DNA from: Mycobacterium sp. ST-F2
GTDB lineage: Bacteria > Actinomycetota > Actinomycetes > Mycobacteriales > Mycobacteriaceae
Assembly: GCF_001905655.1 (NCBI RefSeq)
Contig: NZ_JMHT01000038.1
Span: forward strand, 45,702 to 109,701
Length of the DNA stretch: 64,000 bases
Direction of reading: 5' to 3'
Shown: piece by piece, positions 25,484-33,107 of the stretch
Layout of the letters: each line of letters starts with the position of its first letter
Numbering within the stretch: position 1 is the first letter of the stretch
Made by a program: the position numbers and the translations under genes
Notes under the pieces: model-generated
Databases searched by the model: none
What the model saw: the letters and a program-made list of their open reading frames with translations, nothing else
What the model was told of the DNA's origin: nothing

Positions 25484-25528
25484 ACAACACTGCGCGTTCT
25501 GCATGTTCTGCACTGCCATGTTTCCCAT
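25475..25528 (-). CDS. Putative 17-residue leader peptide with tandem Cys codons
   Basis: ATG at 25526-25528 opens MGNMAVQNMQNAQCCRA, ending at a TGA (25475-25477), 57 nt upstream of the cysteine dioxygenase start. Two consecutive TGT codons lie immediately before a hairpin. Polycysteine leader peptides that control sulfur genes through ribosome stalling have been described in mycobacteria, so this is a candidate cysteine-sensing leader. Three in-frame ATGs exist; which is used cannot be told from sequence. No ribosome site is seen, consistent with leaderless translation, but I did not find a convincing -10. Confidence 0.55.
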   Translation of the reverse strand: MGNMAVQNMQNAQCCRA

Positions 25529-25592
25529 CGTGACGGCGCCCCGGCCTGCAGGGAATGGTTAACGTCAGGGTGATCCTGAATGGCAACGCATC

Positions 25593-25598
25593 TAGATT
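25593..25598 (+). promoter_or_regulatory. -10 box for a leaderless lpqV transcript
   Basis: TAGATT with exactly 7 nt to the ATG at 25606, the same hexamer and spacing as echA9. Confidence 0.6.
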
Positions 25599-25605
25599 GG
25601 CTGTC

Positions 25606-26037
25606 ATGCAGACCGTCATCCGGGCAACGCTGCTCACCGCCACCGCTCTGACCGTGCTCACCGGCTGCGGGCCCGACAAACAGGCCGGCCCAGCGCAGAC
25701 CCCCGCCGAGCTGCCGACGCAGGCGCAGGCGCAGACGAACGAAAAGCCGGCACCCGGCGGCGTCGCCGTCTCCCCGGGCGGCGTGACGACCGCCGTGGAC
25801 GCCCCGTCGGCCGCGACGGAGTCCGAGTTCGGCCAGGCGTGCCACGCCGCGAAACTGTGGATGGACGCCCAGAAGACGGACCCGGCGACGCTCGTCGAGC
25901 CCTACCTGAGCATCCTGCAACAGCCGGAAACACGTGATCCCGGTAACTTCAACACCCCGTGGACCGAGCTCACAGCAGCCCAACAGGCCGGTGTGATCAT
26001 GGCCGCGACCAGCGCATCCAGGGGTGAATGCGGCTGA
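25606..26037 (+). CDS. lpqV: Lipoprotein LpqV
   Basis: 143 residues. Signal peptide with lipobox LTGC (TALTVLTGCGPDK), so lipid-anchored outside the membrane. A Pro/Gln/Ala-rich linker is followed by a conserved domain, VAVSPGGVTTAVDAP and FGQACHAAKLWMDAQ, that matches M. tuberculosis LpqV (Rv1064c) from memory (SPAGVTTRVDAP, QACHAARLWMDAQ). Two external cysteines (QACHAA and the terminal GECG) may form a disulfide. ATG 25606 is chosen because it begins the signal peptide and sits 7 nt after TAGATT. Function unknown. Confidence 0.87.
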   Translation: MQTVIRATLLTATALTVLTGCGPDKQAGPAQTPAELPTQAQAQTNEKPAPGGVAVSPGGVTTAVDAPSAATESEFGQACHAAKLWMDAQKTDPATLVEPYLSILQQPETRDPGNFNTPWTELTAAQQAGVIMAATSASRGECG

Positions 26038-26295
26038 TCGCGGCCGTTCTCTGAGGATTCGCTGAGTCTGCGGCGTTGCCCTAAAATCGGGGTGCTGCCG
26101 TCCGGTCGCTGACGACGAATCCACGCGGGCCGCGGTGATACCGAACTCCGACCGCCGGATCCGACCGGCGGTCCTCACGTACCCGCGAGGCCGAAGCAAC
26201 TGACCACGTCCGATCTCCAGCGCAGCGATTCCGCCCGCCACCGTCTTCCAGCCCGGCACCGCCGGAGCCGGCTGCAAAGCCTGCTTAGCGCCCGC
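26038..26295 (+). other. Long leader of the LCP gene
   Basis: 258 nt. TAAAAT at 26082-26087 is a good -10 candidate, giving a leader of about 200 nt. A perfect 9-bp hairpin GACCGCCGG (26150-26158) with 26165-26173 lies within it. The reading frame of the LCP gene stays open upstream to about 26190 but without an ATG, GTG or TTG that I can find. Confidence 0.45.
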
Positions 26296-27837
26296 GTGGG
26301 CTGGGACACCGTCGGCCGCGTGGTGCTCGCGCTGGTGACGGCCGTGGCGGTGGTGACGACGGGCCTGGGCTGGTGGACGGTGCGCGGCGCGCTGCACGGC
26401 ATCACGGTCAGTGACGCGCTCGGGGCGGATGCACCCAAGTCGACCGGCGGGGCCATGAACATCCTGCTGATCGGCCTGGACTCGCGTAAGGACCAGCAGG
26501 GCAACGACCTGCCGCAGGCGCTGCTCGACAAGCTGCACGCCGGGGATTCCGACAACGGCGGCTACAACACCAACACGCTGATCCTGGCGCACATCACCAC
26601 CGACAACCATGTGGTCGCGTTCTCCATCCCGCGTGACGACTACGTGCGGGTCACGGGCATCCCGGGCTACGACCACATCAAGATCAAAGAGGCGTACGGC
26701 CTGACCAAGGCCAACGCCATGCAGCACCTGATGGACAAGGGCGTCACCGATCAGGCCGAATTGGAGCGCAAGAGCCGTGAGGCCGGCCGCGCGGCGACGC
26801 TGGCCGCGGTCCGCAATCTGACCGGCGCGCCCATCGACTACTTCGCCGAGGTGAACCTCGCGGGCTTCTACGACATCGCCGAGAGCCTCGGCGGCGTCGA
26901 GATCTGCCTGAATCACCCCGTGTACGACGACTACTCGGGCGCCGATTTCCCGGCCGGCCGGCAGACGCTCGACGCCTCGCAGGCCGTCGCCTTCGTGCGG
27001 CAACGTCACGGCCTGGACAACGGCGATCTGGACCGGACGCACCGCCAGCAGGCCTTCCTGATCTCGGTGATGCACCAGCTGCAGAAGGACGGCTCGTTCA
27101 GCGACCTCGGCAAGCTGAACCAGCTGATCGGTGTGGCGCAGAAGGACGTCGTGCTGTCGGCCGGATGGGGCCAGGAGCAGTTCCAGCGCATGGGCGAGAT
27201 CGCCGGCGGGGCCAACGTCCAGTACCGGACCCTGCCGGTGCTGCGCTACGACAACATCGACGGCCAGGACGTCAACATCGTCGACCCGCTGGCCATCAAG
27301 ACCGAGGTCGCCAAGGCCTTCGGCCTGAAGCCGCCACCCGGGGCGACGTCGACGGCCACGCCCAGCAGCACGTCGACCGAACCGTCCACCCTGGACAAGG
27401 CCGCAGACACGACGGACACGACGGGCAGCACGACCAAGAGCTCCAAGACCGCCGTCATCGACGTCATCAACGGTTCGGACGTGATGGGCCTCGGCCGGCA
27501 GATGTCGCAGATCCTGGCCGACCTCAACTACAACATGGGCCAGACCCGGAGCTCGCAGGACGGCGAGCTGAGTTCGACGGCCATCGACTTCGGCGCCGGA
27601 GCCGACGCCGAGGCCAAGCACCTGGCGGAACTGCTCGGCATCGACGCGGTCCGCGCCGACTCGTCGGTGCCGGCCGGACGCATCCACATCACCCTGGGCC
27701 CGGGCTACCAGGTGCCCGACACCCTGGACAGCGTTTCCATGGCCGCGGCCAAGTCGTCCAGCTACGACAGCACACTGCCGAAGCCGGAATCGGGGGCGCC
27801 CGTGCGGGCCGACGGCGGGATCCCCTGCGTCAACTGA
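26296..27837 (+). CDS. LytR-CpsA-Psr (LCP) family ligase with LytR_C domain
   Basis: 513 residues from the GTG at 26296. One N-terminal transmembrane helix (VVLALVTAVAVVTTGLGWW), then the LCP domain: MNILLIGLDSRKDQQGNDLPQ, NTLILAHITTDNHVVAFSIPRDDYV (arginine-aspartate core), IDYFAEVNLAGFYDIAESLGGVEICLNHPVYDDYSGADFPAG, and FVRQRHGLDNGDLDRTHRQQAFL. A Ser/Thr/Asp-rich linker leads to a LytR_C domain (AVIDVINGSDVMGLGRQMSQILADLNY). LCP enzymes attach arabinogalactan to peptidoglycan in mycobacteria. No ribosome site precedes the GTG, so the start is uncertain. Confidence 0.92.
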   Translation: MGWDTVGRVVLALVTAVAVVTTGLGWWTVRGALHGITVSDALGADAPKSTGGAMNILLIGLDSRKDQQGNDLPQALLDKLHAGDSDNGGYNTNTLILAHITTDNHVVAFSIPRDDYVRVTGIPGYDHIKIKEAYGLTKANAMQHLMDKGVTDQAELERKSREAGRAATLAAVRNLTGAPIDYFAEVNLAGFYDIAESLGGVEICLNHPVYDDYSGADFPAGRQTLDASQAVAFVRQRHGLDNGDLDRTHRQQAFLISVMHQLQKDGSFSDLGKLNQLIGVAQKDVVLSAGWGQEQFQRMGEIAGGANVQYRTLPVLRYDNIDGQDVNIVDPLAIKTEVAKAFGLKPPPGATSTATPSSTSTEPSTLDKAADTTDTTGSTTKSSKTAVIDVINGSDVMGLGRQMSQILADLNYNMGQTRSSQDGELSSTAIDFGAGADAEAKHLAELLGIDAVRADSSVPAGRIHITLGPGYQVPDTLDSVSMAAAKSSSYDSTLPKPESGAPVRADGGIPCVN

Positions 27838-28177
27838 CGCCCTCCCGACAGGCCGAGATCGACGCCTGCGCATCCAAAGCGTTTAAGTCGACTAATCAAA
27901 TTGATTGAGACTTCCAGACTCTTCGGCGAATTATTTAGATTAGCGCAGCGAATTAATTTCGACGGCGATACAGCGCCCGAAAACGGGCCGAACGCCATTT
28001 CCAGAACACAAAGCACAACTAATAAAATTGCCCGCCGACCAGGCAAAACGCCGCACGAGCACTGAGATCAGCTAACGAATCCGGCGCATTTCCCAATTAC
28101 TGGTCAGTAATTGTGCTTCCACTCACAGAATGGTGCACACTGTGGGTTGTCTCACTCACAGTCGAAGGGATGAGCCC
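27838..28177. other. AT-rich intergenic region
   Basis: 340 nt with no gene, clearly richer in A/T than its surroundings from about 27880 to 28110. It holds AATCAA-A-TTGATT (27894-27906) and the 20-bp palindrome at 28094-28113. Base composition suggests either transferred DNA or a large regulatory region for the small membrane protein at 28178. Confidence 0.5.
28094..28113. promoter_or_regulatory. 20-bp perfect palindrome, candidate operator
   Basis: CAATTACTG-GT-CAGTAATTG (9+2+9). The core TTACTGGTCAGTAA has the look of a TetR/GntR-type operator. It lies 65 nt upstream of the small membrane protein start. Confidence 0.55.
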
Positions 28178-28384
28178 GTGGTTGCTCGTCAGCACGTACC
28201 GGTCGCTCGCGCACACAACGGCGCGGTCAACGGCCGCCGAGTGCTCCTCATGGGCACCCTGCTGCTGCTCATCGCCGTCGCAGCCGTCAGTGGCATCCTC
28301 TTCGCCATGAGCAGCGGCCAGCCGCAGGTGGCACTGATCATCGGCCTGATCTCGGCGGCATTCTTCTCCCGCTGCCGCTGCTGA
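28178..28384 (+). CDS. Small membrane protein with Cys-rich C-terminus
   Basis: 68 residues from the GTG at 28178, with GAAGGG 9 nt upstream. The N-terminus is basic and polar; residues 25-60 contain two hydrophobic stretches (LLMGTLLLLIAVAAVSGILFAM and VALIIGLISAAFF). It ends SRCRC. I do not recognise it. It lies 48 nt before the patatin gene and may share its transcript. Confidence 0.6.
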   Translation: MVARQHVPVARAHNGAVNGRRVLLMGTLLLLIAVAAVSGILFAMSSGQPQVALIIGLISAAFFSRCRC

Positions 28385-28431
28385 CCCGGCCTCGTCTCGC
28401 CCGCGTCTGATCCGCACGCCAAAATAGGGCC

Positions 28432-29403
28432 ATGCGGGTCGCACTGGTCCTTGGCAGCGGTGGTGCCCGGGGTTACGCACACATCGGGGTCATCGACGCG
28501 CTCCGCGAGCGCGGATTCGACATCGTCGGCATCTCCGGCTCATCCATGGGTGCACTCGTCGGCGCCCTGCAAGCCGCCGGCACCCTCGACGAATTCACGA
28601 CCTGGGCCAGCGCCCTCACTCAGAGCGCGGTACTGCGCCTCCTCGATCCGTCACTGACCGCGGCCGGCGTGCTCCGGGCGGAGAAGATTCTGACGGCCGT
28701 CCGCGAGATCATCGGCCCGCGGACCATCGAGAGCCTGCCCATCCCTTTCACCGCCGTCTCGACCGATCTGATCGCCGGTAAGTCGGTCTGGCTGCAGCGC
28801 GGCCCCATCGATGCAGCCATCCGGGCCTCCATCGCGATCCCGGGCGTCATCGCCCCGTACCTGTTGGACGGCCGACTACTGGCCGACGGCGGCATCCTGG
28901 ACCCGCTGCCCATGGCCCCGCTCGCGGCCGTCAACGCCGATCTGACCATCGCCGTCAGCCTCAATGCCAGCGACCCCACTCCCCCGGCGGATGCGCCGAG
29001 CGCCACCGCGGAACTGATGGCCCGAATGCGGCGCAGCACGACGTCGCTCATCGACCGGGCCGCGGCGAGCACGCTGCTCGACGGACCCACCGCGCGTTCG
29101 GTGCTGAGCCGCTTCAGCAACGCGGTGGACAGCGTCGACCACGTCGCCGACCCGGGCGCCGAGGCAGACGTCGAGGACACCCCCATGCCGAGGCTCGGCG
29201 GGTTCGAGGTCATGAACCGCACCATCGAAATCTCGCAGGCCGCGCTGATGCGGCACACCCTGGCGGCCTACCCACCCGATCTACTGATCGAGGTTCCGCG
29301 CACGGTGTGCCGCAGCCTGGAGTTCTACCGCGCCGACGAGGTCATCGAGATCGGGCACGAATTAGCTTGCGCCGCACTCGATTCCCTCAAACTCGGCGAC
29401 TAG
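28432..29403 (+). CDS. Patatin-like phospholipase
   Basis: 323 residues. Patatin signature: oxyanion LGSGGARGYAHIGVIDALRERG, nucleophile GISGSSMGALVGAL (G-x-S-x-G), and the catalytic Asp in LLADGGILDPLPM. Ser-Asp dyad lipid acyl hydrolase. The match to the position of M. tuberculosis Rv1063c is from memory. It converges on a second patatin (29400-30251); the two stops share CTAG at 29400-29403. Confidence 0.92.
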   Translation: MRVALVLGSGGARGYAHIGVIDALRERGFDIVGISGSSMGALVGALQAAGTLDEFTTWASALTQSAVLRLLDPSLTAAGVLRAEKILTAVREIIGPRTIESLPIPFTAVSTDLIAGKSVWLQRGPIDAAIRASIAIPGVIAPYLLDGRLLADGGILDPLPMAPLAAVNADLTIAVSLNASDPTPPADAPSATAELMARMRRSTTSLIDRAAASTLLDGPTARSVLSRFSNAVDSVDHVADPGAEADVEDTPMPRLGGFEVMNRTIEISQAALMRHTLAAYPPDLLIEVPRTVCRSLEFYRADEVIEIGHELACAALDSLKLGD

Positions 29404-30251
29404 GCCAGGAACGCGGCGACGTCCGCGGCCACCCGGCGCCCTTGCGCCCGGCCGGCCTGCGCCGACGGGACGCGGCAGGCCGGATCGAGCGCGTCGGCGC
29501 CGAAGGCCGCGATGGATTCGTCGTCGGCGAAGACGCCGCAGACGCGGCCCGCGAAGCTCTTGACGTCGGCACCGGGGCCAGGCCCGAATACCGACACCGA
29601 GTCCGCGACGGCCGGCACCAACACGACGGCCTCGTCACAGTCCTTGACGGCGATCATGTTGACGCTGCTGCCCATGCCGCCGTCCATGTAGCGATGACCA
29701 TCGATGGTCACGACCGGCCAGGCCGCCGGCACCGCGCAGCTGGCCTCGACAGCGTCCACGAGCGATACGCCCGAATCCCGGGTGAAGACCACCAACTCAC
29801 CGCTGTCGATGTCTACGCCGGTGATGCGCAGGTCGTGTGCCGGCCATTCGTGCGATGGCAGCCGGCGCTCGATGACGTTGCGCCGCACGGCGGAGCTGAC
29901 GGTGTCCGCAGCCGCCGCGGCAGCCCCGAGGCGCCGTAGTTTCTCTGCTTGCGTCGCCTCCGGGACACCCATGACCGCCTCGAACAACGCGATGACGGCT
30001 TCGAGCTTGATCCCCGGGCTCATCTCCGCCGATTCCGCGGCGACCTGGCGCTCGTACAGTTCCTCGATGGTCAGCGCGCTGCCGAGTTGAGCGCTGACCG
30101 CCGAGCCGGCCGATGTGCCCAACACCACGTCCGAATTGCGCAATGCCAGGGCGATTTCGGGGGCTTCGTCGGCGATTCCCTGCAGGATGCCGGTCTCCCA
30201 TGCGATGCCGGCGATGCCGCCACCTGCTAAAACGAGTGCACGCTTAGTCAT
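29400..30251 (-). CDS. Patatin-like phospholipase (second, divergent paralogue)
   Basis: 283 residues. Oxyanion loop LAGGGIAGIAWETGILQGI, nucleophile VLGTSAGSAVSA, catalytic Asp in RYMDGGMGSSVNMIAV. It is only distantly similar to its convergent neighbour: central VFTRDSGVSLVDAVEASCAVPAAWPVVTIDG is typical of the RssA-like subgroup. ATG 30249-30251 is chosen over the frame to 30266 because it starts directly at TKRALVLAGGG. Position matches Rv1062 (from memory). Confidence 0.9.
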   Translation of the reverse strand: MTKRALVLAGGGIAGIAWETGILQGIADEAPEIALALRNSDVVLGTSAGSAVSAQLGSALTIEELYERQVAAESAEMSPGIKLEAVIALFEAVMGVPEATQAEKLRRLGAAAAAADTVSSAVRRNVIERRLPSHEWPAHDLRITGVDIDSGELVVFTRDSGVSLVDAVEASCAVPAAWPVVTIDGHRYMDGGMGSSVNMIAVKDCDEAVVLVPAVADSVSVFGPGPGADVKSFAGRVCGVFADDESIAAFGADALDPACRVPSAQAGRAQGRRVAADVAAFLA

Positions 30252-30290
30252 TAGTCCATCTAACATGAATTGGCGTGCACGGTGGGAATG

Positions 30291-30776
30291 TCATCCCACC
30301 AGCAGGTCAGAAAGATGTTCGAGTGACCGTCCCGCATATCCCTTCCACAACCGCCCGAACACCGGCAGCAGCGGCGCGCTCGCCGCACTGCGGCGGTGCA
30401 GCGTCCAGCGCCAGGTGATTTTGGTGCCGGTGCCCTGCAAATCAGGATCGGCCTCGAAAATCCACACTCCCTGTACCCCGCTGATCAAGGCGGCCATCGG
30501 TCCAGTGATGTCGGACAGCGTGTAGCCGAACGAGTGCGGCTCGTTGAACGACGTGAGCGTCTCGGCCATGCTGCCACCACCCTGGAGCAGGATGGTCCGC
30601 GTCTGCCCCACGGCATCCCAGATGCCGGTCTGGTCGCGGACGCCTTTGATCGGCGGGATCGGTCCGTACCAGCGACAGAACAACTCGTTCAGCGGCATCG
30701 GGACGGTGCCGCTGAACGCGTCAGCGACCGTGACGGGAACTGTTCGTGATTGCTCGACCACCAATGCCTGCGCCAT
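30291..30776 (-). CDS. SRPBCC (START-like) family protein
   Basis: 161 residues. Polyketide-cyclase/SRPBCC pattern: N-terminal VVEQSRTVPVTVADAFSGTVPMPLNELF, then WDAVGQTRTILLQGGGSMAETLTSFNEPHSFGYTLSDI, and VWIFEADPDLQGTGTKITWRWTLHRRS. The fold is a lipid-binding cavity. ATG 30774-30776 is chosen for family length. Only 40 nt separate it from the divergent alcohol dehydrogenase gene, so their promoters overlap. The ligand is unknown. Confidence 0.85.
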   Translation of the reverse strand: MAQALVVEQSRTVPVTVADAFSGTVPMPLNELFCRWYGPIPPIKGVRDQTGIWDAVGQTRTILLQGGGSMAETLTSFNEPHSFGYTLSDITGPMAALISGVQGVWIFEADPDLQGTGTKITWRWTLHRRSAASAPLLPVFGRLWKGYAGRSLEHLSDLLVG

Positions 30777-30816
30777 GATGGCGATCGTAACCATCGATCC
30801 TGACCACTGGAGTGTC

Positions 30817-31860
30817 ATGACCTCGACGATGCGGGCCCAACGGTTCTACTCCGATACCAAAAAGGTTGTGGTGGAAGATGTTCCGATTCCGGAACCGGGC
30901 CCCGGCGAGGTGCTGGTCAAGGTCGCGTACTGCGGCATATGCCACTCCGACCTCAGCCTGATCAACGGCACCTTCCCGGCGCAGCTCCCCGTGGTCACGC
31001 AAGGCCACGAGACCTCGGGCACCATCGCCAAGCTCGGGCCGGGCGTCACCGGCTGGGCCGAGGGCGACCGCGTCGTCGTCGCCGCCGGCAGGCCGTGCCT
31101 GGAGTGCGTGAACTGCCTGCGTGGCGACATGTCGAACTGTCTGCGCATCCGGCTCATGGCGTTCGCGTACGACGGCGGCTGGGCCGAGTACACCGTGGCT
31201 CAGGCCTTCGGGCTGACCCGCGTGCCCGACAACGTGCCGCTGGAGCAGGCCGCGATCCTGGCCGACGCGGTGTCGACGCCGTTCGGCGCCGTGGTTCGCA
31301 CCGGTCAGGTGGGCATCGGCGAGTCCGTCGGGGTGTGGGGCGTGGGTGGACTCGGCACGCACATCGTGCAATTGGCCCGGTTGGTCGGCGCGGCACCGAT
31401 CATCGCAGTCGACGTCAATCCGGCGGTGCTGGAACGAGCTTTGGCAGTCGGTGCGGACTACGCGTTCGACGCCCGCGACCCGGAGTTGTTGGCCCAGATC
31501 GGCACGGCCACCGGCGGCCGGATGCTCGACGTCGCGTTCGACGCGGTCGGCAAGGGGTCGACGTTCGATCAGGCGCTGGCGGCACTGACCGTGGGTGGAC
31601 GGTTCGTCGGCGTCGGGATGAGCGCCGATGCCCCGTCGATCGGCCCGACGTCGTTCTTCAACCTGACCAAGAAACAGGTGCGCGGCCACCTCGGCTACCA
31701 GAACGCCGACATCGGCACGCTCGCCACACTGGTGTCCCGGGGCCGCCTCGACCTCACCCGGTCCATCAGCGAGATCGTGCCGCTCGAGGACGTCGCCGAG
31801 GGCATCGCGAAACTCGATCGGGCCGAAGGCAATCCGATCCGGATACTCGTGCAACCTTGA
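30817..31860 (+). CDS. Zinc-dependent alcohol dehydrogenase (MDR)
   Basis: 347 residues. Catalytic zinc ligands Cys39 or Cys42 in CGICHSD and His64-Glu65 in GHET; structural zinc cysteines C94, C97, C100, C108 (GRPCLECVNCLRGDMSNC). Rossmann motif GVWGVGGLGTHIVQLARL with an acidic residue after the second strand (AVDVNP), suggesting NAD+. Substrate is not predictable. ATG 30817 follows GGAG by 5 nt; the longer frame starts inside the divergent gene. Confidence 0.9.
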   Translation: MTSTMRAQRFYSDTKKVVVEDVPIPEPGPGEVLVKVAYCGICHSDLSLINGTFPAQLPVVTQGHETSGTIAKLGPGVTGWAEGDRVVVAAGRPCLECVNCLRGDMSNCLRIRLMAFAYDGGWAEYTVAQAFGLTRVPDNVPLEQAAILADAVSTPFGAVVRTGQVGIGESVGVWGVGGLGTHIVQLARLVGAAPIIAVDVNPAVLERALAVGADYAFDARDPELLAQIGTATGGRMLDVAFDAVGKGSTFDQALAALTVGGRFVGVGMSADAPSIGPTSFFNLTKKQVRGHLGYQNADIGTLATLVSRGRLDLTRSISEIVPLEDVAEGIAKLDRAEGNPIRILVQP

Positions 31861-31919
31861 CCGCGAGCGGCCGTGTCTGCACGCCGACACGCCGCCGCGG
31901 GCGTACAAAAACGTCGCGC

Positions 31920-32969
31920 TCACCTCAGTCGCGGCGCCGCCTTCGCGCTGAAGAGCGGCAGGTCCAGATAGGTGGCGATACCCGGTTCCGCGGCACACAC
32001 CGCGGGCACGGAGTTGACGCAGTGGGCGGCGGTGCCGACGACGCCGGGTTCGGGGCCGTCCTCTCCGACCAGCCCCTGAAAGCCCTTGATCGACACGGTG
32101 AAGTCCGGATTTCCCTTGACCTCCATCTCGTAGCGCTGCCCTTCGGGGCCGAAATCCCATGCCGGGTCCAGGTTTTCCTCACCCATGAACCAGTTGACGG
32201 TGACGCGCACGACGACCTCGTCGCCGACGACCGCCTCCCAGTGAAACTTGCGCGCCGCCACCTGGCCCGGCTGAATCGGTCCCAGCGGCGAGTCGATGGG
32301 CGCTGTCGCCACGGCAACCTCTTGGAGCGCAACGATCTTCGGATCGGCGTTGAAGCCGAACTCATCGACGCACATCTTCACAGCCTGAATGAAGCCGCTG
32401 TCCAGCAGCTTCTGCATCGGACCGGTCAGCGCCTTGTCCGGGGTCTCACCGAATCCCATGACGTGCCGCAGTACGTCGGGTGCCTCGTAGGTGCGCAGGT
32501 CCGAGAACTCTTCGGCCCGAACGAAAGTCACTCCGGTAGACATCACCGAGAACAGCAGCGGGAACTTCTCGCTGATGCCGCCGGGCGCGATGCCGGTGCC
32601 GTGCAGCGTGACGCCGCCGGCCAGCGCGGCCTCGCGCATCGGCGCGCCCTGCTTCTCGCTCGGGTACACCCACCCGACGGGCGTCACCACGTTCTTGCCG
32701 GACCGCAGCAGCGCGGCGACCTCGTCGGGGTTGGCCATCAGCGGGGCGTAGATGACGGCGTCGGCCTCGAGCGCCAGGATGTCGTCGATGCTGTTGGTGG
32801 CGGTGACGCCGAGCGGCGCACCGCCGATGATCTCGCCAACGTCCTTGCCGTTCTTGGCTTCCGAGTGCACCCAACAGCCGGCCAGTTCCAGGTCCGGATG
32901 TTCCAGCACGCCTTTGATCGCGGCGACGCCGACTCCGCCGGTTGCCCACTGCACGACCCGCAACGCCAT
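31920..32969 (-). CDS. DapB-like NAD(P)-dependent oxidoreductase
   Basis: 349 residues. N-terminal Rossmann fold of the dihydrodipicolinate reductase type (VVQWATGGVGVAAIKGVLEHPDLELAGCWVHS, then DAVIYAPLMANPDEVAALLRSGKNVVTPVGW). HGTGIAPGGISEKFPLLFSVMS follows. C-terminal domain unlike DapB. Mycobacteria have several such proteins, some linked to sterol degradation; related proteins include amine dehydrogenases. Divergent from the thiolase gene with a KstR-like box between, which argues for sterol or lipid control. Counterpart of Rv1059 (from memory). Confidence 0.85.
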   Translation of the reverse strand: MALRVVQWATGGVGVAAIKGVLEHPDLELAGCWVHSEAKNGKDVGEIIGGAPLGVTATNSIDDILALEADAVIYAPLMANPDEVAALLRSGKNVVTPVGWVYPSEKQGAPMREAALAGGVTLHGTGIAPGGISEKFPLLFSVMSTGVTFVRAEEFSDLRTYEAPDVLRHVMGFGETPDKALTGPMQKLLDSGFIQAVKMCVDEFGFNADPKIVALQEVAVATAPIDSPLGPIQPGQVAARKFHWEAVVGDEVVVRVTVNWFMGEENLDPAWDFGPEGQRYEMEVKGNPDFTVSIKGFQGLVGEDGPEPGVVGTAAHCVNSVPAVCAAEPGIATYLDLPLFSAKAAPRLR

Positions 32970-32994
32970 GAACCCTCCCGAGCACCGCCAGAAC

Positions 32995-33008
32995 TAGAAC
33001 ACGTTCTA
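32995..33008. promoter_or_regulatory. KstR-type operator
   Basis: TAGAACACGTTCTA is a perfect palindrome that fits the published KstR consensus TNNAACNNGTTNNA at every fixed position. It lies 26 nt upstream of the oxidoreductase ATG and 100 nt upstream of the thiolase ATG, so it could repress both. Confidence 0.75.
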
Positions 33009-33107
33009 GGTTGTATACCACCGGCTCGGCACCGCGCACCAGAGTTCTGGGTCTTGACTAAAAGCGCCGGGCGTGACTGAACTACTTGCAGTAACGAAAG
33101 GAAACCC

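Noticed and set aside
25225..27873. Long minus-strand open frame (882 codons) across the LCP gene
   Set aside because: It is antisense to a well-supported LCP gene, rich in Arg, Gly and Val with no recognisable domain, and fits a high-GC shadow frame.
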